Of a stretch of 28,500 nucleotides of DNA, positions 11,101-23,800 are shown piece by piece. The DNA is from Brachionus koreanus (taxonomy: Eukaryota; Rotifera; Eurotatoria; Ploima; Brachionidae): the NCBI GenBank assembly GCA_016987375.1, contig PJRA01000508.1:1132443-1160942 (forward strand), written 5' to 3'. How positions within the stretch are numbered: position 1 is the stretch's first letter; every line of letters begins with the position of its first letter. A model generated the notes under the pieces. The model saw only the letters and a list, made by a program, of their open reading frames with translations. It was not told the DNA's origin and did no database searches. A program made the translations under genes and the position numbers.

Positions 11101-14100
11101 AAAAAATTCAAACAAAATTTAGTTTTCTCATCACGAAATATTAATTTAATGCAGCTTATTTTTTTTCTAGCTTTGTTTTTTTCCTAAATAAATAATTAAA
11201 GTAGTCAACTGAGAGGAGACGAACCGCTTTTTCTTATCAATATTGAATATCAAAAATCATTATATCTTAAAAGTCTTTACTTTTTGAATAATAAAATATG
11301 AAGCTTAAGTCTTTAATGATTAATCTGTTTATCTAGAATAAATCACATGTCCTTTAATTAAAAATCAGACGAAAAATCCTTAATATCTGTCAAAAAATAA
11401 AATCTTGCTCAATTTTAAATTAGCACTTGATTCAATTGTTCTAGCTTTTCACTCTTCAACTTAATTATTAAAAATAGTTTAATCAAAGTTAAGAAATCTT
11501 CCAAAAAAATTGCTTTAAAGCGTTTTATTAACAAAATAAACAAATTTTTATCTAATGATTTAATAAAATTTAATTATGTTCTTGCTTGCAGACTAACTTA
11601 AAGTCCAAGTGCAAAATTCCTCTGAGTACAGCAATCAAACTTGTTCATTTTGAAAAAAATATTTCAATTTCACTTCTCAATATGAAATAAATCTAAAGCT
11701 AAGTTTACGAATAATTTTTTTAAAAGAAAAATTCTTTGAAAAATTAAATAAGTTTGAATTACTGAATTATTTAAATAAAGCAAGATCTTTAAAAAAATTC
11801 TGATCATGCATTCAAAAAATCTAATACTGGTAATTACTTTAAAGCTAAATTTATTTAGATTAAAACTACATAAATCTTTAAACCTTTATTAAATCTTGGA
11901 CTAGTTACAATAGGAATGGTTACATAAGAGGTCATAATTGATGTAAATCTTTTTTTTCAAATTCTCTCGTTTTTTTTTTAGTCCGTGATGAGCCATAAAG
12001 TTTTAAATGCTAAATGACATTTTCAAAACCCATACTATGGGCATACGAGCTCATGAATTTAGAATGCACAACCAAAGTTTTATTTTTTTTAAATTAAAAA
12101 AAAGTGTTCAAAAAATTTCTAATTAATTTAAATTTTTCTATGGGCTCAGTTTTGCTTTTTACTTTTCATTCAATAAGAATAGCAAATACTCACTCCAACA
12201 AAAAAAATGAATATCGCGAATGTTTTTTAATCGCTAATCAAATAGGACAAAGAAAATTAATTTTTGCCAAAAACGCTTCTTAAAATTGCAAAACGACGCT
12301 CGTGCTCATTTCTTATACTCTTGGCTATTGTTATTTTTTAAATCAATTTTTTGAAACAATAAAAAATTAATGAGGAAATGCACTTTGAGTTTTCTTTTCA
12401 ATTGTTCTTTTGTGTCCAACTTTTTTCTATTCACTCTTTGATTACTTTAAAGTCTAAGCTTTTATTTTGAAAAAAAAATCAAAACCGGTTATTTGATTTT
12501 GAATTTTTTAACTATTTATCAAGTTGCTATTTAACTTTCAGCTCTGAAAATCGATTTGAAACTCAGATGAATAGATCTAAAAACATCGAGTTGTCAAATA
12601 AACGTTTCTCTTTTCCTTTATTGATTAAAAATATCAGACTAAATTTAAATTAATTCCGATTTTATTTATAGAATAGACTAAACAAATTTTCTCTCTCCAA
12701 TTTAGCTTAATTTAAATTAAAAAAAAATTGTTTTGATTCTTACTGTGCTTAAGAGTAGAAAAAAGTGAAAGAGTTAAAAATTTTTTGAAAAACTAATAAA
12801 TTTAAAACGAAATTCTTCCGATTCAGGTAATTAATTAATCACGAAATATCAAGCTAGATTAATGATTAATGCTAGTGAGTTTGATTTTTGATAGATATGT
12901 GATTAAAATGAAATCGCTAATAAAAATTAGTGGGCTAAAATGGTCTAAAAAATATATGGGACTAATAAATTGGTTATTCTTTATTGTGATGATTATCATT
13001 TTAAGCTAATTGACGATTATAAATGATTCTAAAATTTAAAATAAATGTTGTCAATTAAAAATTTTAAATTCAAATTCTTAAAAAAAACAATAATTTATAG
13101 GTTAAATTTTATATTGATTATAAATTTTTAATTAAAATTAGCCCTACAGTTTTAAACTATTTTTATATTTTTATCCTAAAAAAAAACATATTCCTAGCAA
13201 TGATTTAATTCATAACTTTGATATAAAATATTGAAATTAAAGTTGCTAATTTAATCTTTGAATTTATGATTAAGATTTTAAAATTTAAAAAAAAAATAAA
13301 TGTTAACCGTAAAAAATGCTTCGCTATTTTTTAAAATTTAAACTTAGTATCAAATTAGAAAATAAAGATTTCATGTGGATGGTATAAATAAGTTTTCTAA
13401 TGAAAATGAAAAAAAAAATGACAATTTAACGTTGTAATTGAACAAATAAATAATAAAAGTTTGATGACCAAAGTTAGCTTATTTTCTACTTGCATATTCA
13501 TAGCTCATTTAAAAATTTACTAACCATATTTTTACCCTTTCTCTGTGATTTGAATAATAAATATTGGTAAATTTTCATTTTATAGGAGACAAATAATTAT
13601 TTGTTTTATTTATTTAGGGACATAATTAGAAAATGAAATGGTCAATGAGAAACATTATTGAGCTTTGAGAGGACTCGATTAGCGATTCATCACTAATACG
13701 GTCATTAAAATTTCTAGTTAACAGCGTAGAATCTAAGATTGCATTTATCCAACAAATTAGATAAAAAAAAAAGGTCAATTGATTAAATTTAATCTATTAA
13801 AATTAGCGCAAATCCTGTTTTAAAAAAAAAAAAATAATAATCGTTATAGTTTTTAATAAAATTAAAATTTTAATTTTGTTTATTCTATTTGAATCTTTAA
13901 AAATAAAAAAAAGATGATCATCTAATCTAGAAAATTTTGATTTAGTTGAAAGTGATTGATTTCTTTGATCTTTTTAAATTTATTCATCAATTAAAAAAGT
14001 AGGTGCATTTAAGTCAAACTAGAACTTTAAATATACAAAGCGTCAAAAGCTAGTCGAAATTTAACAAAACAAAATAATTTGTTTTAAGAATAATTTGGTC

Positions 14101-14239
14101 CATAAGCTGTTCTACTTACAAAAAAAACTTATCTTAATCAAAATAACTTAAGGTCATTCTCTCAAATGGACATTTAATTTTAGCCTAAAAAAACTAATCA
14201 GATGAAAAAACAAAAAAAAAAACATTTTCTATTAAATAT

Positions 14240-14245
14240 TTTATT
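14240..14245 (-). terminator. Possible polyadenylation signal of the afadin gene
   Basis: AATAAA on the minus strand about 440 bases after the afadin stop codon. Weak evidence, since the hexamer is frequent in this base composition. Confidence 0.2.
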
Positions 14246-14685
14246 ATTTTATAATTAGTTTAATAAAATTATTGAAAAAATTTTTTATCAAATTTTTTTT
14301 AATTAATCCAAAACAAATTGCTTATTTTTTTAATCAATTTTAATTTCCAGCTCATAATTTACAATTCAAAGAGCTTCATTTCTACCAGACAACAAAAAGC
14401 ATTTTCTAAAAAGAAAAAAAATAAAATCCATAAAAAAAAGAAAGCTATAATAGAAAAATAATAACAAATAAATGTGTGACCAAAAAATTTTAAAATTCAT
14501 TCTTAAAAAAAAAGTCAAAAATTTACAATTTTTTTTTCTAAACTTTCAAATTAATCTTTTACATAAAGAAATAAATTACAAAAAAAATATTAAGACTAAT
14601 AAGAATCAATTGCAAAATTTGATTAAAATCGACCAGACCAATGAAGGACTTTGGTTAAAATTAAAACACTAGGAATGATGGTCAT

Positions 14686-17600
14686 CTATTTGTTGTCGAC
14701 AAACTTTGACTCTATTTCACGTTGTTTACGCGAAACTTTTAATTTAGTCTCATTATCATTTAGTAGATTTTCGCCCGATTGTTTGGCAAAAAGCTTCATT
14801 TTGTCCTTGAACGAGAGCTTTTCACCTTCAATGATCATATTCTGCTGCATTTGTTGTTGCTGAAGCTTAGCCTTGAGTCGTTGGTCAACATACACCTCAT
14901 TAGCTCCTATCACTGACGGAGTATTGTGAATGTCGTCATTTTTGCCATCGTCTCTCTCAAACTCAATGTCACTGAACATGACACGCTTTGGATGATGATT
15001 TGGCTGTGGCTGAACTGGCAGAGGCGGTGGCGTGCTCGGACTCGAATCGAGTTGATCGGAGCTCGATGACGAAGAGGTCGCCTTGAGGCCAGTCGACTTG
15101 GGACTGATCATTTCGGCCTCCTGCATAAATTGTACATGCTTTTGTGGCTTAGAGACCGACAGCTCGCTCAGATCGGTCGATGAACGAGTCGGCACATGTA
15201 AAACTTCAACTTCCTGAAAATTCTGGACAAACTCTTGGGTATTTATGTTCGAACTAGAATTTCTTTCAACATATCTCTTAAGTCTTTGCTCTTCTCTTTT
15301 AGCCTCATTAATTCTGTCCATTTTGAACTCATTATCATCCTGATTTTGTTTTCGTCTTTGAATTATTTCGTTGGCAAAACGTTCACGCACCTCAGGCGCA
15401 TAGTCCAATGTGTCATTTCCATCTGCTGTTTGATCTAAAATGTTGTTAAAATTTTTCATTTCAATAACACGCTTATCAAACTCAATTTCTGTTCTGAGTA
15501 TATTTAGCTTATTCTCTTCCTCGTTAGTTCTAAACGACTTTGACTCCAAATCGTTGAGCATTTCAATTCGTTGCTTTAGCAAATTTAGTCTAAATTCTTC
15601 ATCAGCTTTTTCGCGTGTTAAAAATTGGCTCTCTTTTTGATTAACTATTTTTGCCGTACTCGGCTGAACATGCATTTCTATATGTTGTTGTTGTTGCTGC
15701 TGCTGCTGATATTGAAGCTGCTGCAATTGTTGTTGTTGCTGTTGAAAAATTTGCTGTTCAGAATACTTTTGTAAATTTAGATTGAAATTTTTGGCAGGTA
15801 TGACTGGTTTGGCCATGACAGCAGGCGGTGGTGGACGATTTTGACTATTTAATATTTGATTTTCATAGTTTCGCTGAGCAACACTAGGTGCTTGATTGTT
15901 AAATTGAACATTTGTTCGTGACACTTTGGCTTCATTAAAGCTAATCTGATTCATTTTGTTGACCAATTGTTGCTGTTGGTTTGAATGCTGGTTTGGATGA
16001 CACATTCCTTGACGCGGTGTATGCATAGTGTTGTTTTGCGACCAAATATGCTCGTACAATTGTCCAAACGATTTGGTTCTTGAGTCTTCAATATTTTGCA
16101 TGCTGTTCAAATTGTTTTGTCTTACAGGCAAAGTCTTGTATTGCTCGTTGGCTCGTTGATGGTTGTGATTTACTTTGCCATACAAATCCTCAAATTTGTT
16201 CTCATTTTGATTATTGTAATTTATTTCGTCTAGTTCATTTAGCGATGCTTGTCTTTGACGTATAGATGGTCCAAATTGTTTGCTTGGTGATGCTTCAAGT
16301 TGATGTCGGTGTTGCTGTGGTAGAGTAGAGGCCGGTCGTTCACTGCCAAATCTGGGTGCAATTTCATTGGGCAAATTTCTCTGATATCTGTTATCCATCA
16401 ATACTGGCCGTTCACTGCCATATCTAACTTGCTGTTCGTTGGGCAGTGAACGCTGATAAGTCGGCGAGGTGATATGTTGTGTTTGTTGCTGTCGACTGGG
16501 CTGTGGCACCAGTCGAGGCACTGGCTGACGGTCCAGTATTTCCGAAGACATTGAACGTGCTCTATAGGCCATTTGTTCCTCTTGTTGCTGCTGGTGTTGC
16601 TGGTGATGGTGCAGATGATGATTTCGGGGCAGAGTAGCCGCCGAGAAATTCGAACTTGGCGGACTATTTTGATGCATTAATTGATTTTGATTGTTGTTAA
16701 GAGCAGGCATAGACTGAGTCGGATTAAATTGCTGCTGAGGCTTCACTGACTCATTGAGCAGTGCTTCCAAGTTATGGTAAGCAGCTGCGTCTTTGGCCAC
16801 AGTCAATAGAACAATTGGACCACTTTTGGTCATCAATTCAGCTGCTCGTTCTTGAGTCACATTTACCAGACTGTTGTCGTCGACTGCCAATAGCTGGTCG
16901 CCATTTTTCAAGCGTCCATCGTCAGCCGCAGCTCCACCAAGCACAACAGACTTAATGTAAATGCCAGTCACTTGATTTGTGCCTCTAGCAGCAACAATAC
17001 TCAAACCAAGACCGCCATTTTTTTTCGCCAATTTAATCTGTATTACTTGTGGATGTGAGCTTTTTTGATTAGGCTGCTCATTCACTGCTTGACTTTGATT
17101 TTGAGCTTTTGAACCTTGACAAGCGTCTGTTTGATCTTTGGTCATGAATTTTTTCCAACTGCCTGGTCCATGGTTATTTTGCCACAACCAGCAATGTCCC
17201 ATATTCTGCAAGCTTTCGAGAAAATCAATTAGTCCGGCCGGCAAGCCCTTTATAAACTCGGTCGAGTGACCGTCTTCTGGCAGCAAAAATGGCAACTGCA
17301 AATCAACGTCCTCTTCCATTTGCACAATTTTTCCCTCCTGTTTAGCCACTTCATCGGCCGTATTCTGCGCTATTGCAATCAAATTATTAAATAGCAAGGC
17401 CGATGGCTGCGGCTCATTAGGCGCCATAACATAGTTTTTTATCAAACACTTTATTTGAATTGAATTCAAGGCAAAGCAATTTGAGCTTATGTTGGACAAA
17501 AATTGAATGTCATGTTTGGCCGATTGAAGAAAAAAAGCCGCTTGGGTTATTTTTTGCAAATGACAATCAGCAGCCAACTCAAGACCCTGTTTTTCAGCCC

Positions 17601-18517
17601 ATATTTGAATCTTGTTCAATCTTCTTGACAATCGTTCGCCCCAAAAGTTGCTACACAAGCCCGATCGTTGATCGCTGACAAGTTTGTTGAATAGCCAAAT
17701 GCTTATGTAGTGGAACAATTGAGAAAACAATTGGATGGTCAACGCGGCATTGACTCTGGAGCCGCGCAACAGATTCATAGCTTCATTTAAAACGCCAATG
17801 GTGTGCTTTAGAGTCGGACGCTTCAAATGGTGCTCATTTTGATTCTCAAACGAATCGCTCTCAGAATTCATTTGACTTAGACTTATTTCGTCCACATGAT
17901 CTGATGGATCAAAAAAACATGCCAATACTTGATCAAGCTGAGACTGCATTATATTTACTATGTATTTGAATGTAATTTGAACACATTCAGCCAATGCTTC
18001 TTGAGCATCGTAGCTAACTTGACTCAAATGAACGTCTTGTTTTAGGAAATAGAGCAATTCGGATGAATTGGCCAACCAGTAGGGCAATAGATATTTGTCC
18101 GAATGATTCAAATCGACTGCTTCGCGTATAAAATTTACCATTTTGTGTATCAAATAGGGTATTGAGTTTAATTTTTCGCTAAATGACAATTCTGGCTTGT
18201 GCTTGCGTGACAATCGATAGCGTAGCATCATGTACATTGTGTAGACTGGCGCCAATTTGAATTGCCAATTGGTATTTTGCGATGTGCATATTTGAGCCAA
18301 TAGAGCGTCTTCGCCACTATCGTCCGGAAATTGGAGCAATCCGGGCAGACCAGACTCGGCCATCGGCTGGCCTGTTTGTTTCATTTGACTTTGTCGATTG
18401 GCGTCCAGACGATTTTGCATTGGTGACACAGTTCTATTCTGCGGCTCGGCTATTTGACCATCGTACAAAAGACCATAATTGGCCGGCAGTTGTTGTTGTT
18501 GATGCTGCTGCTGCTGC

Positions 18518-18571
<54 letters not shown>

Positions 18572-20850
18572 GTTGGTACAGGCTTAGCCACAACCAAATT
18601 GTTTGTTTCATTCGGATTTTCGAGTCGAAACAAACAGTACTTGCCCAAACGAATAGTAAAATGGTTGAATAGCTGAGTATGCTCTTTGACAAGACGATCA
18701 TTTACATATGTCTCGGCATAAGGTATCAGCAATAATTGTAGATTGTCGCTGGATTTTTTGATGGCACAATGTTTTTTTTCTATGCCCGGAATAGCCGGAT
18801 CTATGCGTATATAGTTTAATGGATGACTGGAGGCCAAGTATTTGTCGTTTCCGATTTCGTAAAAGTCGGATTTTACTTGTATTAGTCTGGGCTGAGGCAG
18901 CTCGAAACCCTCGTAGCTGAGCTCGACCAAAAATGGTAGTTTATTGTTCATTTCGCTTTTGGTTTCAACTGATTGCGGAATAATCGATGGTTTGCTCTGT
19001 TGTAGGCTAGATTGAGACTGAATCGTATTGAACTTGTTTGACACTTGTTGCTGAGTTACTTGTTTGTCGGCTTCGTGTTTTTTCTTCTGCTTTCTGATCG
19101 CCAAAATGTCCGGCGTACAGCGTCGTATTTGAAATATTATCGAGCCTCCCGTAGAGGGATGTTTCATTAAAATGGCTAATGGACAAGCTGTGTCTTCTAA
19201 AATGTACTCTTTTATTTGAGCACCGTGTTTTTCTCGTTCTTCTCGAGTCGGAGTAACAACCTAAATTAATTATTTTAATTTAAAATGCATAAATCACTTA
19301 ATTGAAAGCCTAGTTTTATTAGTATTATTATTATTAGTGAATTAGTAATAAAAACTTTAAAAAAGATATCTTTTGTGTTTTTTATTTCAAAACAAATATT
19401 TGAAATTTATGACTCAGATTTGTCAAGTGTTTATTGCAGACTCTTAGCAGTGTCTAAGTATTTTCTCTCTCGTCTTTTTTCTTATTCAATTCAAATCTTT
19501 TTCCTTCAAATAGCAAAATTTTTTCTTTTTAAACTTGGTTGAAATAGCCTAAAACTTTCGTCGTTCCAATACATTGTAAACTTTGTATAAACAATTTTAT
19601 CTAAGTTTATCACAAACACTTAATTACCTGAAACAATCAAATTATTCCACAAATACACAATAAATTAAATTTTTGATCTCTAATTAAAAAAATAGTTTAT
19701 CAGAGTCCTTAGCAGTCCCGTGTTTTTTTTTTCTTAGTCAATTTTAAAATCCTTAAAAATTTTCTTAGTCTATAAACTAAAATAGCACTTTAATTAAATC
19801 TCTAGATACTTGACTTATTTTTTGACTTTTTTTTTTTTCAATCAACAATTTTTCTTGTTCGTTTGAAAAAAATAAAAAAAATTTTGGATTTTGGCCTGCA
19901 ATTTTTTTCTTCAAGTTTTAGTCATAAAAAATAAAAATGAAATTTTTATTACTATTATTATTCTATTAATATTAAATTTATGTGAGAAAATTTTTTTTTT
20001 TTTATTATTTTTTTAAAAGTTAAAATTTAAATATTACCTGTACGAGACAATAATTATCAGGATCCTCATTAGTAAGACCATATTTTTCCAAAGTTTCTTT
20101 AACAGCAAAAGCAGCAGTGTCTTGATTGGACATAAGCAATGTTTTATATGGTATATCGGGCTTTAGAGTTTCACCATAGACTTTAAGAGTGCCACCACCA
20201 TCTTTATTTTTTATTTGCTTTAGTTTATTTTCCAGTTTTTGTTGCCTTCTTCGCGCCATCACAATTTCGGGATTTGAAATAGACCGAGTAAAATTGCTAT
20301 CAGGAACCTCTTTGTACAAATGTTCTGCCACATTTACTTTACTGTTCTCTTTTTGAGCTTCCTTTTGTTTCTGAAGCTTTTTCTTGTCACGTTTGGACAT
20401 TCGCTTTTTGTCTCGTATTAGAGTTTCGCCATTGGAGTCAAATTGGACAGTTTTGCAATTTTCGTTCTTGAGTAGAAATCTTCCCTCGCGGCCATCCTTG
20501 CCCCATTCGAGCTGAATCCACAAAGGTCGCTCGCTTGAGTCCAATTTTCTTTCCTGTGAATCCACGTGTACTTCGTAAATGGCGTAGTCTTTGGGCGACG
20601 ACAGTGATTTCATGTCGGGTCTGAATTTTTCAATCAATACCTCGATTACGTCGCCAGTGGTAGCGGTGCTGTCAACTCTGATGCATTTTGTGGAGACTTT
20701 TTCTCCTGCGTCCTGAAAATAGAATCTCATCACTCCGTGAAACTCGAGCCGCTCGTTGGGCTGACTCAATGCAAACAACTCGTAGCGGCTGCTATTCCAC
20801 TCGTTTATCAAACGAGATAGTTCGCGTTTGTCCATGTTCATTACACTCAT
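14686..20850 (-). CDS. Afadin/Canoe, actin-linked adherens-junction scaffold
   Basis: Two exons, 20850-20038 and 19260-14686, join in phase 0 (CTCGTACAG, donor GTAATA; acceptor TTTAG before GTTGTTACTCCG), giving about 1795 residues against 1824 in human afadin. Domains in order are RA1 (about 36-140; LEFHGVMRFYFQD, TKCIRV, EGRFLLKNENCK), a basic linker, RA2 (about 225-275; LKVYGETLKPDIPYKTLL), FHA (about 405-500; YLASSHPLNYIRIDP), polyglutamine (501-527), DIL (about 595-885), PDZ (about 1008-1098; GGLGLSIVAARG), a Gln- and Pro-rich stretch with RPPPPAVMAKP, and a charged helical region (about 1488-1590). RA domains bind Ras/Rap GTPases, PDZ binds nectins and the C-terminal half contacts actin in known homologues. 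The start at 20850 gives MSVMNMDKRELSRL, matching the position of the human N-terminus; two more in-frame ATGs lie within six codons. Expression and exact splicing are unverified. Confidence 0.96.
15683..15746 (-). repeat. Second Gln-rich codon repeat in afadin
   Basis: Interrupted CAA/CAG codons encode Gln runs broken by Leu and Tyr, in the proline- and glutamine-rich region just before the charged helical segment of afadin. Confidence 0.85.
18490..18570 (-). repeat. CAA/CAG repeat encoding polyglutamine in afadin
   Basis: In coding sense: 17 CAA codons, 5 CAG codons, one CAT (His), then 4 CAA codons. It sits between the FHA and DIL domains. The pure CAA run of 51 bp should be prone to length change. 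Long runs appear in other frames and on the other strand, but only the Gln frame belongs to the afadin reading frame. Confidence 0.95.
19261..20037 (-). other. Intron of the afadin gene
   Basis: 777 bp, beginning GTAATATT and ending ATTTAG on the minus strand, phase 0. It is far longer than the roughly 55 bp introns of the ZO gene. Very AT-rich; no nested gene or repeat was recognised. Confidence 0.9.
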
Positions 20851-23800
20851 CTTGGTATTTACAATGATTTTTTTTGGTCCTAATTTTGCTTGCGTTTTTC
20901 TTTGTTGATTAACAATTAATTAAACTCATTCTAGAGTTATTATCTATTAAATTAAAATTAAACAATCATAAAAATAAGTTGATGCTAAATTTTTTTCAAA
21001 GTCTAAAGCCAACAAATCTTCAACTTTTAAATCTTGCATAAAACATAATCGCGAGTCATACGGATAGAGTTTTGAACAAAATATTTTAAATTACTACAAA
21101 AAAAAACTCATTTTTTTTTCTTATTAATTTTCTTATTTTAGATTGATTTAATCCTTCAAATAAGTCTTTTTTCAATATTTAAATATTCTACTATATAAAA
21201 ATAATTGAGGAGAGTTAAATTTTTTTATTGATAAGAGTATGTTGAAGATAAAACATGCTTAAAGATAAGGCTATTTGACGAATTTAAATGTCTTTTACAA
21301 AAATTTTTATTTAAAAAAAAAAACATAAAATAATAGAAAAATTATCACCCAAGTTTTATTTTTAATTTTAAATTCAGTTATGTACACTTGAAAAGGTAAT
21401 TTATTTTATTTCAGACGCACGGAGTATGGGACCATTAAAGTTTTCTTTAAACTGGGTCGTCACTAATCCTAGTATTAATTATTTTCATTTTTCTCTTGCT
21501 AAATACACTTTCACTTAATGGGCCCAAAAACCGGGCGGACACGTTTGTTTAACTTAGAGTTAAAGAATGGCTCCGTTTAAGACCAATGCTTTTTATTTTA
21601 ATAAATCAACAAGCGAAACAAAACTTTAACTGGATTCCTACAAAAAAATAATAGCAATTTTCGAAAATTTTGCTTATTATTATTTCTATGTATTCTTAAA
21701 ACCAAAATAAACTTTGTTTTTTATCTACACTAGCTGCTTTATCTTTGTTTTGATTAAAATTGATTAATCTTTAAACTGGGCGAATTTGAAAAGGAAAAAA
21801 AACAATTAAATGAAAAAAAAATTAAGATAAATAGAGATAAAACGACTTGGTGAATTATTAATTTCAAGTCCTTCAAAAACATTTAAGTTTATCCAGAAAT
21901 CAAGTTGTCTTATTTTAAGTATTCATTGGAAATAAGCCTATTGTTAGATAATTGTATATCAAGTCTTGTGAATTAAAATGCCAATATTACCTACTGTTTA
22001 TGACTGAATGATCATTTCGAAAGAAACTATTGAATTTATCTCTTGTGAAGTAAAATTTTACAATTTATTCAAAATGACTACTTAAAGAAAAAAATGAATT
22101 AATTTTTATAAATGACAATTTATTTGTAAAATAGAGGACATTGTTGTCACACAGGTATTTTCGTAATAAAAATGTGTAAATATTTTTTTATTGAATGAAA
22201 AGTGACAGTGTTTTCCGTGAAAATAGCAATAAATCAAAATAATAAATTTTCATAAATTAAAATTTTTGCTTACGGACAGTGAACTGAACTGGTGAACTCT
22301 AAGTGAAGCTTACCTTTATTTTACCTTTTGAAAAAAAAATAATTTACAAATTAAAATTTATGAATAGCTACGTGTCCTTTTTTGTAATAATTTCATAGCT
22401 AATTATTTGTTTTAAGCATTCATATTTTGGCTATTTGGCCTTTTAAATTCTACCTTCTATATACGGCAATAAACTTTATGCTTATTTATTTTGGCTGTAC
22501 GAGCAAAATACGGGTTGAACTTAGCATTTTAATTATATGACAGTCTTATTTTAAATTTCATAATTGCTCTAAATCTAGTCTTGACCAAAGTTTACATGTA
22601 CTGAAAATTTTGCGTCTGTCTGTATTTAATCATTAAGAAAGAAAATAAACTTGAGAATTTGGTCTTTTTTTTTACAAATAAGATTCAAAAAGTAACCTAT
22701 TCTTTTCAATAATTTATTATTTGATTTTTGATTACTTAATTCAAAAATTTTCGGCTTCTCTACAAAATATATTTTTATTGCTATTTGTTTAAGCTTTAAA
22801 AATTTGTTTTTTCATAATAACAAAATTTGTTGTTTATTTGATATATCTAACAGGATGCCTAGAAAATTCACTCTGTAAAATTACTTAAATTTTTCATAAA
22901 CGATGAAAACTAATGCTTGATATACAATTACATAGATGAATCTAAAAATTAAACATTTATTTAAAATAAAAAAATTAAATTTTAAAATTTTGTATATAAA
23001 GTTAAATAATAATAAAATTTGAATGGAAAATATTGAACATAAATTCAAAAATTAAGTTGTTGAATTAAAAGCGTTAAAATTTTTGTATCCATAATTCAAT
23101 CAATATTTACTCAAAATCGAATAACGAGAAAATATTTATTCTTAGTTTTTATTTACTAAGCTTTTATTAACTAATATTTTTTTTGTACTATTTTTCATTA
23201 ATACTAATCCTTTAATTTTTAATTACTGTTTTTTTAAAAAAAATATCAATCAAAACAAAATCAAACGCTTCTCTAATAAAATAATGTTTCTATCATTCAA
23301 AAGCTTTGAATATAAACACTAATAACTCTCTATTTTCACTAACTGTGCGCAAATTCCATTCTAGCTTTCTTTATATTTATAAAAAATTATTTTCTTTTAT
23401 TTAAAAGCTTAATTTACACTACAAAATTTTACCAATCTAGCAAAGTTAGTTTTTTTTTTTAGATTAAAAACACAGAGCTCATCTTAAGAAACTTAATTTA
23501 AATTAAAAAACTATATTTTTCTTAATTGCGTTTTTTTTTTTTGCTGAATATGGCTTGGTCTGAATAGAATTAGAATTTTTTTGTTGTAGACAAATCTATG
23601 TTTTACAAACAGTATTTGAATATTTAGAGCTTTTTAAAATGCATATATCGTTCGTTCGAAATTAAATGCTTCATCCCTTTTATTTTTTAGAAAATAAAAA
23701 ACTTTGGTCAAACAATCAATTATTCGCCCAATTAAATCTAAAGAACAATTTTGTGTTTATCAAATATGGGTTCCAGGACTTGAAAAAACCTGAACTATTA

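Larger units (their letters stand above)
6691..14685. other. 8 kb AT-rich gap between the ZO and afadin genes
   Basis: Long A and T runs and many stops in all frames; no confident gene, tRNA, terminal repeats or long tandem array was seen. It should contain the afadin 3' untranslated region at its right end and the ZO promoter and leader at its left. A few short stretches are less AT-rich and are listed separately (6910-7017, 7880-7980, 8078-8173). Confidence 0.5.

Noticed and set aside
14472..14672. 66-residue plus-strand open frame downstream of afadin
   Set aside because: Lys, Asn and Leu-rich composition typical of AT-rich DNA, with no domain and no splice or start evidence.
18282..18701. 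Overlapping frames with polyvaline, polyleucine and polyasparagine
   Set aside because: They are other-frame readings of the CAA/CAG repeat of afadin. The afadin frame continues on both sides with recognised domains.
21409..21470. Short plus-strand frame after TTTATTTCAG, reading TEYGTIKVFFKLGRH to a stop
   Set aside because: Only about 16 codons, with no partner exon identified and a competing open frame on the minus strand.
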